Source: Lutraria lutraria (taxonomy: Eukaryota; Mollusca; Bivalvia; Venerida; Mactridae). Taken from it: DNA of 64,000 nucleotides. Numbering within the stretch: position 1 is the stretch's first letter; each line of letters begins with the position of its first letter. Both the position numbers and the translations under genes were made by a program. The DNA lies in NCBI GenBank assembly GCA_964023205.1, contig OZ026835.1:17814414-17878413 (forward strand), given 5' to 3'. The notes below the pieces were generated by a model, which was given only the letters and a program-made list of their open reading frames with translations, was not told the DNA's origin and did not search any database. This document shows positions 1-13,500 of the stretch, piece by piece.

Positions 1-95
1 AAGATTGTTAGGCTTTGTAAAATGCATATTTAAAACATTGTTCTAACATAGTTAATATTTAACATGTTAATTTAATTCATTTATTTGTGTTTCAG

Positions 96-1342
96 CAACC
101 TAAAGTGAAGGAGACAGTTGTGGTACAACCAAAATCACACAAAGTTGCCTCCGTGTTCAATGAAGACAGTGAGGTTAAACATTTTATATAAATACAAATG
201 TATATATTATGTCCTGCAAGCCAACAATTTTTAAGTATCATTCTGTAATCACATACATGTCATTGAGAATGAAGAAAAACATACCCGGTAGTAAAGATAT
301 TCATTACATTATGTTGTAACCTAACTGATTTAACAAAATTTCACTATTTATATTGAAACAATTAAGTAATTATACAGTGTTAATTACAAACATATTCTAC
401 TGTGATGACATCATGTCTATGGTCTATATGGTCAGGGGCATTATATGCCGATAATACCAATAAACTTAAACTATGAATTAGTTTGTTATAAATGTGTTAT
501 ACGTCATGTTGAGAGGGATTTAAAGAATTGTGCATGTGCTGTTATTGATAAGATAAAAACCCAAATTATATTGCAGAGTGATGAGGAAGAAATGCCAATG
601 GAAGCCAAAATGAGAATGAGAAATGTTGGCAGGTAGGTTCTAGCATTTATCCTTAATATAGTGAATCTTTCATTTATATACATTGGAAAGGCAAAGAATT
701 GGAATTTTTAAGAAAGAAGTACATATAATCTCTTAAAATGAATGTGGTATTTAATGTTTCATTTGATACAACTACTTTATCTGTAAAACCAAACACAGAC
801 AGATAATAGATACTTTAAAGAAATTCCATGTGATTGTGTCTGTCCTGAATCATGCTCATGAGAAGTCCTCATGTACAAGAATAAACCAAGTGTGAATTAT
901 GAAATATGCCATAAGATTTTTATGCAAACTATTCATATATTTGTTCAAATTTAAAAAAGGTCCAACAGCTATGAGACATAGTGTTGAATTATGTTTTTAA
1001 ATGGATGACTGTTAATTTTATAATATTAATAACCTTATTGTGAAAATGATGTTAGTTTAATAGCTTTAGTTTCTAGATATCATGTTACTTTTACTATGAA
1101 ATGATAAAAGATGTTGTAGTGTTCGGACATTGTGTATGTCTTTCTTTCTTAACTGATTAATAACCTGCATCATAGTATTGTGTAAAAGTATGAGAAAAAT
1201 TATTTGCAGAGAAACACCGACTGCATCTGGACCAAATTCATTTGGGAAGGGCAATTTAGGATTTTGTGACAGAACAAAAATGATTGAAAGAGAACTTAAA
1301 AAACAAATGGAAGAACTTGGTGAAAAGTCTGAAAAAAAGTGA
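96..1342 (+). CDS. PCNP: PCNP, last three coding exons (5' part lies outside the window)
   Basis: PEST proteolytic signal-containing nuclear protein is a small nuclear protein linked to ubiquitination and cell-cycle control. Exons read from the sequence: 96-173 (after TTTCAG, phase 0 end, donor GAG|GTTAAA), 577-632 (after TTGCAG, ends phase 2 at AG|GTAGGT) and 1210-1342 (after TTTGCAG, stop TGA). The joined product contains VFNEDSE-SDEEEMP, EAKMRMRNVGR and ETPTASGPNSFGKG, which match the conserved C-terminal core of vertebrate PCNP (FNED..PEEMP.EAKMRM.N.GR.TPTSAGPNSF) as I know it. The tail after that core is Lys/Glu-rich and differs from vertebrates. The first donor (GTTAAA) is weak. The N-terminal exons, with the Lys/Ser-rich nuclear part, are to the left of the window. 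The gene is transcribed towards ADGB. Confidence 0.9.
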
Positions 1343-1375
1343 TTTGTAAAGAAAATAGAACTGGAATCTACTTAG

Positions 1376-1381
1376 AATAAA
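1376..1381 (+). terminator. Proximal polyadenylation signal of PCNP
   Basis: Canonical AATAAA 34 bases after the PCNP stop codon. A second good candidate, at 3783-3788, would give a 3' UTR of about 2.4 kb. Confidence 0.45.
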
Positions 1382-2693
1382 TCACTGAATGATCTGTGCC
1401 ATGTATGGTGATGGTATGCAAACATTCAGCATTAAGAACTGGGCAACATTCTTCAGGATTTAGTGAAGTTTGTGGAAATGTGTTCTCAATAGAAAATTGT
1501 GCTCATTCCCTGATAATAGACCATTTGTTACAATAGTTCAGTCTTTGGATTCTATTATCACAGTATTTCAATTTTGTTTGCTGTATTAGATTCATCAACT
1601 GGTCTGCATTACTTAATTTGATGAACAGAACTTGGAAGTAACCGAATAAATAAATCTACAGGTTGATACTAATCCAGAGGAAGTTTTAAGATACAATTTC
1701 TGAAATCTATTTCTAGAAAAGTATCCATGTTTGCCCAGTCTCTCCAAATTCACTCTGAATTACTTATTTCACAGTATTTGCTTGTTGATATTACTTTTCA
1801 TATAACATATAATAAAAGCGTACTTTTTGAAACAAGTAGGCGACTTTAATCAATCTGAAGGAAAATGTGTTTTATGTATCTTGAATCAGGTTATTGAGTC
1901 CACACACTGGTAGCATTATGAATTTTTTTTCATGAAATTTTGCATCAAACTATTTTACATCCTTATAAATTTGTAGTAATTCAATAACAATTTAATTTTC
2001 ACTTTTCACCATGCAAACTATTTGTCACTGATGTCCCTTTCGGTTATAATGGATTGACAACCCAGTGTGAATCTCTCTGTGGTTTCCATTTACTAGCTTC
2101 TGATGTAAAGTTGCAGGTCTGTTTCCATATTAGGATTTAGAAACAGGGAACTACTGGTAAATGTATTGCTTGCCTCAAATTTTACATTTTCATCTATATA
2201 TTATTCATTGCTCCATATTTATATATTAATTCACTGAATGCAATAATTCACATGTTTATATTGGACATTTTTTTATTCCTGTGTAGTGATTGTATTGTTA
2301 ATCATTAAATGTAAAAACGGACTACTAGAAGGATAAAAAGATGTGTGATATTATCAGGTAGTGTGGTCAAAATGACAATTAGATTCCTAATTTTGTTGAA
2401 TGTTTGACATATACACAAATTTTAAAATTTTAACAAAGTTGGATCTGTAAGTAGTAAAAAGTGGGTTATGTCTGTATTATACCATCATTAGATACAAAAT
2501 AAACATTTTGAAGGTGAAGTTGTATTCCTTATAAATTCAACTTGTTGAACAAAATTATGATGTTTAAGTGTATAAAGGTATATCTAACAAGAATACTACA
2601 TACTAAGTTTCAAGTGTAAAGTCACATTGGTTATTCATAACCTTATTGTCAGAGTTAGCATGTCTCTGTAATTTAACAAACATGATAGTTACT

Positions 2694-3184
2694 AGGGCTG
2701 TGGATTGTTGGGTAAGTGGCGATCTGATCCAATCCACCATTCAATACTTACAATCTACAAATTGAATCACGAATCTTTTGAGCAAGTAACCCATTAAAAC
2801 TTCAACATTGCACAGACCCTGAAGACAGCTAAATTCAATTTTCTTTTAGGAATAATGTAGTAAATCAATATAAATTGTTCTATGGATTAAAAAATTTTAC
2901 CTACTTCCTTCCAATGAATGGATTTACCAGCATCATTTACTGGTTTGGGCCTGCAACCCATTATTTAAAGATCTGATTGGACCTCATGGCAAACAAAGTA
3001 GTCCTTGATGAGACAATTATATATTCAGAGAAAAAGGATTTTTAAGAACAAAGAATACACTATGTTAAAAAACAAGATGGCAAACCACCAATCTCAGTAA
3101 TGACTATTATTCATACTCAATTTTTCAATTTGATTCGTAAATGACGTGATTACCCAAGTACTCAGATACTTGCCCAAGCCCTAA
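2694..3184. repeat. Possible degenerate palindromic dispersed repeat
   Basis: The segment starts TAGGGCTGTGGATT and ends ...CTTGCCCAAGCCCTA, so the two ends are imperfect inverted copies (TAGGGCT at both ends, GGGTAAGT against ACTTGCCC). No ORF is present. This may be an old non-autonomous DNA transposon. Confidence 0.3.
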
Positions 3185-4189
3185 TTGTTACAAGTTATCA
3201 GAATAAAATAGTCCCTAACATTTTATTTCACTGTCGAATGATTCAGTCAGTATTTGCTTCATTCAAACTTGCCCCTCTTGATTTCTCAAAAACTTATAAT
3301 CAACAAAGCATTTTACCTTGGTGAAGAGAAAAACTATGCTTGATTAAACATTCAAAGTTGGATTTTGATTTTTAATTTCTGAGTTATCTCCCTTTTCTTT
3401 CATGATCAATGTTGCTTATCAAAATTTACTTGTTATTTCTAATATTCATTTTCTGAATTTTTGTACTTGGGGGTATGATTCTAATCACATAAAAATAATC
3501 ATTTTGCCACTAATAGGTCTGTCAGATATAGCTTTAAAAACTAATTCATATCACTTTTTGTATACTTCACTGTTCAAATACTTGGTTATGAAATTAAATT
3601 GTAGTTTTATGTACTATTGCTGTCTTTGAAACAAAGATAATTCTGAATGCTGACTTTGTTTTAAAACTTTGTATACTTGTATAACTATTCTCAAATTATA
3701 CATTGTATATTCTCATTGTTGCTGTTACTTATATCTTGGTCAAACTTGATACTGGACTGATTATGTACTTTGTACAAGTCGAAATAAATGTATGTTCTGT
3801 TCTGCTATCTAGGGTCAATAATAGGGGTTGGTTTCTTGCAAGAATTTAGTTAACTGGGCTTTCTGGAATTTCACACCTAATTGTGCCAAAGTGTAACTTT
3901 GGACTAAAGTTGATGTGAAGGACAATAATACACAGTATGTGATTCTGTATCCTGACAATGTTATTACATACATAAATTGGCTATGTATCTCAATTTGTGT
4001 ACTTTACCTGACAAAATGTCTCTGGATAAGCTACATATACTTGATATATCCAGTAAAACTGAGGTCTATATTCATGTCAGTGTCACTGTTGGGACATGAA
4101 GATATAATGTTGGTTCCTACATTACAACATTAAGATACACTTTTAACATAGAAAGTCACAAGTCAACAGACATCGAGATAGTCAAAATA

Positions 4190-4195
4190 TTTATT
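4190..4195 (-). terminator. Polyadenylation signal of ADGB
   Basis: AATAAA on the - strand, about 445 bases after the ADGB stop codon (4638-4640). The intervening AT-rich DNA has no ORF and is taken as 3' UTR. The 3' ends of PCNP and ADGB are only about 0.4 kb apart if the distal PCNP signal at 3783 is used. Confidence 0.45.
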
Positions 4196-4637
4196 TGTTA
4201 AGAGTAAATGGACAGTTTGTGCTCCATAATTAAAACAATAAGCTAGGAAAATCAAACACAATAATCATTTCTATCAACGTATCAAACACATAAAGACCTG
4301 TGTATTATATATATATATATCATCACAATGGTAAATATATAAAATTGAATATAACAAGTTCTCACAGAAAAATAAATATTCCTAATATCACAGTGTACAT
4401 GTAACAATCACAGAACATTCAATATACAAATAAGCAACAATTCATACATACAGTTATACTGAAAAATCAATGTTCACAATGGTTTAAATTCACATAAACA
4501 TTTAAAACCATATATATTATACAGTACTTTCGATCATCACAAAATTCTGGACGGAAACTTGATCATTAATGCAACATAATCCAAAAAAGTTTATAACAAA
4601 ATATCACAATTTATATTACTGTAGTTCTAGTCAATCA

Positions 4638-7551
4638 CTACTTCTTTTTCTTAGCTGAAGGGCTTTTCTTGCCTTTAGCACTTCCCTTCTTGCCTTTGGG
4701 TGATTTAGATTCTGTTTCAGCCTTCATTGCCATTTCCTTTGCTTCAATTTCTTCTAGTTTCTTTCTCTCAGCTTCAAGATATTTCTGTCGGAATGCTTCC
4801 CTTGGTTGGTTCACTGTTTCTCTGGCTGCGTCTAACATTGCCTACAATATACAATCAATATTGAACATTTGATAATCATGATGTGATACATTCTTTTTAT
4901 CAATCATCATTCAAATACAAAAAAAATAATATACGGTATTAGATCAATAAACCTAGCAAATAATACAACTATTCTGACAAAATATTATGACACTTCAAAG
5001 CTCATAAATAAATTTTGAACACCAAAAATCTACATTAACTAAATTTCTCAGCAAGACCATGTGACTTTTAATAAATGCAAGATCCTGATTTTAGGTGTGT
5101 CTTTGGTTTGTCAACTGTACAAATATGTTTATATGACCTTTAAGATGAACATAAAATATAGAATGACAAACCAGACAACAATGATACACTGACAGACTAC
5201 CAGACTAACATGGCACACTGACAGTCTCACAGATTACAAGACTAACATGGCACACTGACAGTCTCACAGATTATCAGACTAACATGGCACACTGATAGAT
5301 TACCAGACTAACATGGCACACTAAATGATTACCAGACTAACATGGCACACTGATTGATTACCAGACTAACATGGCACACTGACAGTCTCACAGATTACCA
5401 GACTAACATGGCACACTGACTGTCTCACAGATTACCAGACTAACATGGCACACTGATAGATTACCAGACTAACATGGCACACTAAATGATTACCAGACTA
5501 ACATGGCACACTAAATGATTACCTGTAACTCTTCACATTCTTCTAATTGTTTTTCTTTTGTTACATTGCGTAATTCTTTATCTTTCTTCCTCCAGTCTTC
5601 AACTTGCTGTCTGAAAGCTTTGTATTCTAATATTTGTTTTTGTTGTTCCTGGAACTTACGTTGTTGTTCTTCGTCATCTAAATATCTTGGTGATTCCATT
5701 GACCGTCTGGTAAAGATAAAATTGTGTAACTTAATTCATTACTTCTATTTAGGAAATGATAATATAATACTAAATGAAACAAATAAAACCTCTATTTCAT
5801 TGTCTTAAATACATGTAATAGTTCATCAAAAAATGACATATCTAGGATTTACCATATATTTAAATAGTCTAGCTTAGCCATAACTCAATAATGTCATTTA
5901 CTGTCCATTAAGGAAAAGAATCCAAGTTTAGCTGAAAAGTAATCATTATCATTTATTAATAATCAAGCTTACACTATAAATGGAGAAAAATCTACAGGTT
6001 GTAACATTTCTTTGGGTTGTGGAGGTGGTGGTGGTTCCAGTGTCAAGTTTCCATCATCATCACCAAGCAGGGAACCAGGTGTTTGAGGTGGAGCATAACC
6101 CACAGTGTCTCCACCTTCTCCTTCCTCCTTCTCTCCCTCCTCTTCATCATCCTTCAGTTTGATTATATGAGTAGATAGATACTTTAATCTGGACTGCATG
6201 GCCTGAAATATATTGTACAATTAGTACAGTAGGTTTAGGCTTATAACTGATATAAATCAATGAATAAGAATTGTATTTGAAATAAGAAAATCATGCTATA
6301 AATATTTTATTTCATGATGAAACATGTAATATGGAAGACTTATGAACTGTTGGGACTTTGTAATATCAAAATGTCTGTGATTATTTACCTTGGCAGCTCG
6401 ACCAGGGTCGGCATCTTCCCATGCTTTCTTCAAAGCTCTAATCTCATCAGCCCTCTCTGTATCTTTCTTTATCTCAATATCCTCCTGTAAGCAAATGTAC
6501 AAACTTGTTTATTATTAACAACATACATCATAAACACATTAAGACCACAACCAACTCTTAAGCATACAACTTCATTTCAAACAAATAAATGTTGGCAGAA
6601 TAATAATATTTTAATAGACATTGTGGTATCATCATTCTTGGAATTGGAATTAAATAACAACATAATTGCATGTACACCGTGAAATTTACATAAAGTAACA
6701 GTGATATTTACGTTGTGAACAGTGTTGGAAGATAAAAGAGTTAAATACTTACAACAGCATTCCCATCACTAACAATACGAAGTGTCCAGTGTGGTTTACC
6801 AATGTCAAACTGTTGTGATGGTGGACGTGAACCTTTACCATCTTTGTCCTTGCCTTTATCTTTTCCTCCTTTACCACCTTTTCCCCCTTTGGCAGCTTTA
6901 TCTGTAGCTGCTGCTGGAGCCTTCTCTGTTTTCGGTGGTTCATCAGCTTGTTTATCTTTGAAGGCAACTGAGTAAGAAACACATGATATGAACAATAATC
7001 TAAACTATAGTATAGTGGAGTATTATATCTGTATCACAGGTGATATCAGTCAGTCAGATAAATTACTGATGTGATATACTCAGTGAGAAAACATGATGAC
7101 TACAAACTTCTTGAATATGTTGAACAGATAGAAGCTACTGTTTTACAAAGATAATGCCCATTTGAGTTAAGGTTTGCTTCAAATTGTCCACTCACAACAT
7201 GTGAGTAGTGTTGTTTTGTTGAAGAAGGAGGATTTGGTTTATGTGTATCACATGTACTATGTGATACAGTAATGATTCAAACAAGAGAACAATTTATCTA
7301 CCTTGTGTACACATGCACTCCATGATACAGTTAGGAAACTTAAGTATTAAACAGGAGAGAACAAGTTATCTACCTTGTGTACACATGCACAATACAGTTA
7401 GAAAACTAAGTATTAAACAGGAGAGAACAAGTTATCTACCTTTAAGTTCATTCTTCTCCATTTCTCTCAACATTTGAACAAATGTCCAGCTAGATTCTGA
7501 TAATGGCCAACTGTCCTTCAACACCTGAGCTTCAATGATGTACTTGTGTGG
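4638..7551 (-). CDS. ADGB: ADGB exons 44-49: C-terminal region with coiled coil
   Basis: Exons: 44 = 7440-7551, 45 = 6753-6967, 46 = 6389-6484, 47 = 5973-6202, 48 = 5523-5706, 49 = 4638-4841 (about residues 1570-1915). Exon 44 PHKYIIEAQVLKDSWPLSES and exon 45 KPHWTLRIVSD match human YKYIIQCSVLYNSWPLTES and KPYWILRLV. Exon 45 also holds a Lys/Gly-rich run (KGGKGGKGGKDKGKDKDGK). Exon 46 KKDTERADEIRALKKAWE is almost identical to human. Exon 47 is acidic then Pro-rich (EEEGEKEEGEGG, EPPPPPQP). Exon 48 is a charged coiled coil (EEQQRKFQEQQKQILEYKAF). Exon 49 (REAFRQKYLEAERKKLEEIEAKE) ends in a Lys/Ser-rich tail and the stop. The tail KKGSAKGKK...KKKK resembles the Lys-rich end of human ADGB. Confidence 0.93.
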
Positions 7552-10500
7552 CTGTAAAATATTAACATAATTATAGTTACATTATTTCATCATTTAAGTA
7601 CAACAATAGTATAAAGCTAATAGGTGGGGTATCAAATTGCAATGTTCTAACTATATTCTAGTCAAGCCTGTGTTAGCAGCCACCTCTGAATAATGGTCAC
7701 CCTGTGAACAAAGTTGAAAGGCTATTCTTTGAAAAACCATCATTGATTGTTAAGAACAAACTGATCTCCGAATAAAGGCCACCTGTCAATAAAGGCCACA
7801 TTTTATGTTTCCCAAGGGTGACTTTTGTTTACAGGATTGACTGTAAGAGTAAATACATTAATACTGGTACCAGAAACTCATCTAAAATTGAATATTTTGA
7901 CAAACCTTGAGATCCTTCTCTTCAATATCAGCATCACTGAGTCCACCATCAGATTGATGATCAGCTTGACTGCTTCTCTGTAAAAGATATATCATACATG
8001 TATCATACATGTAACATAGATGTATCATAGATGTATCAGGAGTGTACCATGGCTTATCTGATCTATATATTATAGATTTTTTAAATACCAAATGTTGTGA
8101 AAAAATAGGCATCAATTTGGTTGTGTTACAATTTGTTGAATTTGTTTTAAACTTATAAATAAAGTGTAATGTTTTATATATCACATATTTATGATGATAA
8201 GACTATAACATATAATATTGTATATATCACATGTGTGTGATGCTAAATCTCAGCGATACTATATTGTATATATTACATATATATGATGATCAGTCTATAA
8301 CGTATAATTATTATTGTATATATCTCATGTATATAATACTAAGACTATTATATATAATATTGGCTATCCACAAGGACAACCATTTACTCTCCTATAAGAT
8401 GAAGAAATGGTACATGATCCAATGATTAAACAAAATGTGATACATGTACACATATTAGACTCAGTAAAACTGATAACAAAAAGCAGACATGTTGTCATCT
8501 CACAAACATAAAAACTTTCCCCGTATATAAAACAATCATATAGGCTCAATGACCTGAAGTTCATATTTATTCAAGTGAAAGTATTCAAGTGAATGCAGTG
8601 TACAATAAAGAACAACCATAGTGTACATGTGTTCCTTAAAGTCTGAACTAAGGTAAAACAATACTGATACAATCACATACCTACACTATTTTATGTACAT
8701 ACATGTACATACAGAAAGAGTCAGTTCACACCATGCATAGAAAAGATTGTACAATAGATGTCAGATGTAAGAATTATCACACACTTCTAATCTATCCATT
8801 GATTACAAACCAAAGAACAATGTGTTCTGATTTATAAAAACCTTCAAATATTACAGAACACATACATGTATATATAAGAACACATACACGTATGTAGAGT
8901 AATAAGTCTTGGTTATCAACATGCAAGAAATGGCTGTGAAAATAAATGGTGTAAGGAATACTCTTCTAGGCACATATTTCTCAAAGGATAAACATCTGGA
9001 GAATGAAAACCTGGTTTTGTGACCATTCCTGTCCATTGTTTTTAATCTGAGATGTGTTTCAAACATTTTCTTATAGGTGGCTAAAACTGCATACTGTCAT
9101 TTTCATTGTATAAAACAGACAGACCATCTATGTCACAAGTTAATCTACTGTTTACAGACCTCATCAAAGTTAGATTTTAGATTATTTTGACACATATAAC
9201 AACAAACAGCAATACTTGTAAGACATCACCAAAAACACAGATCTTTCAATGTGAGTTATAAAGAAATCCAGAATCAGTCCAACACAGTCACAGAGACCAG
9301 AACAATCATGTCTACAAGGTTAATACTAATGCTACCATTATTATCATGCAGTCACATATACATAAAATATAGTACAGATTATTTACCCTTGGACTTTTAC
9401 CACTATGGGGCGGAGTCTGTAATTAATCATACAATGTTCTTATTAAAAATCAATTAAAATCAAATACAAGTTGCAGCATAAATAATGACAATATTAATTA
9501 ATGATTAAAGTAGGAATAATATTCATTTTATGATGGGAATTTCAAGTATATTATATTCTGGAAACTGAATTGTTAATCATTTAAAAACAAGTAGTTTAAA
9601 CTAAACTGTTTATAAGTACCTTAGAATGAGAAGTAAATTCAATATATAAAATATCTATAATGCAATAAACACATCTAAGAAAATAAATTGAAATCCATTT
9701 AAAAAAAGATAAATTTATGCGAAACATTAAACCAAAAAAGAAATCCCTAATCACCCTTAATTGAAAACCAATCATATTATTTCCATTCCAACAATGCAAC
9801 AAAACATATAAAAACATTGTACATGTACATTGAAATTCCAAGCTAAATGTTCTGTTAGTGTAACAACAAACCATCTCTGAAGTTTGATGTATGTGGGTAA
9901 ATAAATACGGTAAAACTCTATCTCTAATTTCTTGTTTAACACGAATAATATACGACTGATATAAGATATAATTCTGATGTGAACACATACAATCCCTACC
10001 ACCAGACAATCTCAGGACACAAGTCTAGGTAAGGAATCCTGTACTAGAATCTCAAATCTCTCATTTAACAATTTGTAAGAAGTTCTGATACCAATAGGTA
10101 ACATACTAATTGCTTACTCTATAGATACAAGCACTTTAAAGGACATTAAACAAAGTTTTATATCAATTTTATAAATTGGCTATATTCTATCTGAATTTGG
10201 ATGAAAATATGGCAAAAGGGTCAGGATAAAACTTAGAATGTGGAGCTTACAGATTCCACTCATTCCATCTGAAGTTGTTCATTGAATTAGGATACAAGTC
10301 CAATAAAAAATCATAGATCGAATGGTTACATTAAGAAAAGCTAGTTTTCTTCATATATTTCATTTACAACAATCAAATGAGAAGATTATGAATTCTGTAG
10401 AGGATTCTACATATGACAAAATTTACCTTCCGTTTTTTGGCTGTACCAGTTTGGTTAGACTGGATTATAATATACAGAAATATACAATAAAGTAACTAGA

Positions 10501-13500
10501 AAACTTCTCTCAACACTATTTGTTTATAAAACTAGGAAATACAAACATTGTTCAGACTAATTTTTATAATGTTGATTTTTTTTACAGGAAAAAAACCCAA
10601 ATCATATAGAACTGATCATGATTAATTGAGTTCACTGACAATTGTAATGAATAATCTGGTCACAGCTTGCTAACTACAAGTTGCTTTTTTCATTTCCCTA
10701 AATTGGCTTAATAATAATTAACAGTTTCATATGAATATTACATTATCTAGTAATATTGTGTTCTATATTCAAGTTAACCATATTATGAAGATAGATCTTT
10801 AAGCATGTAAAAAGTTTAATCATACAATTGATCCTACAACTAGACATACAATTGATCCTACAACTAGACAGGCATTTGTTCAGGTATCTAGACAGAGAAT
10901 TGATAACAGAACTAGACAAACATTTGATCATACAAATAGACATATATTTGATTGCAAAAGTAGACATAGGATTGATCATACAACTAGACATAGGATTGAT
11001 CATACAAATAGACATAGATTTGATCATACAACTAGACAGACGTTTGATCATACAACTAGACATAGGATTGATCATACAAATAGACATAGATTTGATCATA
11101 CAACTAGACAGACGTTTGATCATACAACTAGACATAGGATTGATCATACAAATAGACATAGATTTGATCATACAACTAGACATAGGATTGATCATACAAC
11201 TTGACATATATTTGATTGCAAAAGTAGACATAGCATTTATCATACAACTAGAGAGAGGATTGATCATACAACTAGACAGATTTGATTGCAAAGTAGACAG
11301 AGCATTGATCATACAACTAGACAAAGATTTGATCATACAACTAGACGGATGTTTGATCATACAACTAGACATAGGATTGATCATACAACTAGACATGGAG
11401 TTGATTGCAAAAGTAGACATAGGATTGATCATACAACTAGACAAAGATTTGATCATACAACTAGACGGATGTTTGATCATACAACTAGACATAGGATTGA
11501 TCATACAACTAGACATGGAGTTGATTGCAAAAGTAGACATAGGATTGATCATACAACTAGACATGGATTTGATTGCAAAAGTAGACATAGGATTGATCAT
11601 ACAACTAGACATGGAGTTGATTGCAAAAGTAGACAGAGGATTGATCATACAACTAGACATGGATTTGATTGCAAAAGTAGACATAGGATTGATCATACAA
11701 CTAGACATGGAGTTGATTGCAAAAGTAGACATAGGATTGATCATACAACTAGACAAAGATTTGATCATACAACTAGACGGATGTTTGATCATACAACTAG
11801 ACATAGGATTGATCATACAACTAGACATGGAGTTGATTGCAAAAGTAGACAGAGGATTGATCATACAACTAGACATGGATTTGATTGCAAAAGTAGACAG
11901 AGGATTGATCATACAACTAGACATAGATTTGATTGCAAAAGTAGACAGAGGATTGATCATACAACTAGACATAGGATTGATCATACAAATAGACATAGAT
12001 TTGATCATACAACTAGACAGACGTTTGATCATACAACTAGACATAGGATTGATCATACAAATAGACATAGATTTGATCATACAACTAGACATAGGATTGA
12101 TCATACAACTTGACATATATTTGATTGCAAAAGTAGACATAGCATTTATCATACAACTAGAGAGAGGATTGATCATACAACTAGACAGATTTGATTGCAA
12201 AGTAGACAGAGCATTGATCATACAACTAGACAAAGATTTGATCATACAACTAGACGGATGTTTGATCATACAACTAGACATAGGATTGATCATACAACTA
12301 GACATGGAGTTGATTGCAAAAGTAGACATAGGATTGATCATACAACTAGACATGGATTTGATTGCAAAAGTAGACATAGGATTGATCATACAACTAGACA
12401 TGGAGTTGATTGCAAAAGTAGACATAGGATTGATCATACAACTAGACAAAGATTTGATCATACAACTAGACGGATGTTTGATCATACAACTAGACATAGG
12501 ATTGATCATACAACTAGACATGGAGTTGATTGCAAAAGTAGACAGAGGATTGATCATACAACTAGACATGGATTTGATTGCAAAAGTAGACAGAGGATTG
12601 ATCATACAACTAGACATAGATTTGATTGCAAAAGTAGACAGAGGATTGATCATACAACTAGACATAGATTTGATTGCAAAAGTAGACAGAGGATTGATCA
12701 TACAACTAGACATGGAGTTGATTGCAAAAGTAGACAAAGGATTGATCAATCAACTAGACATAGATTTGATTGCAAAAGTAGACAAAGGATTGATCAATCA
12801 ACTAGACATAGATTTGATTGCAAAAGTAGACAGAGGATTGATCATACAACTAGACATGGAGTTGATTGCAAAAGTAGACAGAGGATTGATCATACAACTA
12901 GACATGGAGTTGATTGCAAAAGTAGACAGAGGATTGATCATACAACTAGACATAGATTTGATTGCAAAAGTAGACAGAGGATTGATCATACAACTAGACA
13001 TAGATTTGATTGCAAAAGTAGACAGAGGATTGATCATACAACTAGACATGGATTTGATTGCAAAAGTAGACAGAGGATTGATCATACAACTAGACATAGA
13101 TTTGATTGCAAAAGTAGACAGAGGATTGATCATACAACTAGACATAGATTTGATTGCAAAAGTAGACAGAGGATTGATCATACAACTAGACATGGATTTG
13201 ATTGCAAAAGTAGACAGAGGATTGATCATACAACTAGACATAGATTTGATTGCAAAAGTAGACAGAGGATTGATCATACAACTAGACATAGATTTGATTG
13301 CAAAAGTAGACAGAGGATTGATCATACAACTAGACATGGATTTGATTGCAAAGTAGACAGAGGATTGATCAATCAACTAGACATGGATTTGATTGCAAAA
13401 GTAGACAGAGGATTGATCATACAACTAGACATGGATTTGATTGCAAAGTAGACAGAGGATTGATCAATCAACTAGACATGGATTTGATTGCAAAAGTAGA

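Larger units (their letters stand above)
1343..3800 (+). other. PCNP 3' UTR and downstream AT-rich DNA
   Basis: No coding exon is visible here. AATAAA hexamers occur at 1376-1381, only 34 bases after the stop, and again near 1646, 1812 and 3783-3788. Short and long 3' ends are therefore both possible. The stretch is AT-rich, and short ORFs such as 3402-3629 are low-complexity and show no domain. A probable dispersed repeat lies inside it at about 2694-3184. Confidence 0.5.

Noticed and set aside
9596..10009. 137-codon - strand ORF
   Set aside because: Composition is AT-driven (Ile/Phe/Tyr/Cys-rich). It lies in the intron between exons 41 and 42 and has no splice sites fitting the ADGB frame.
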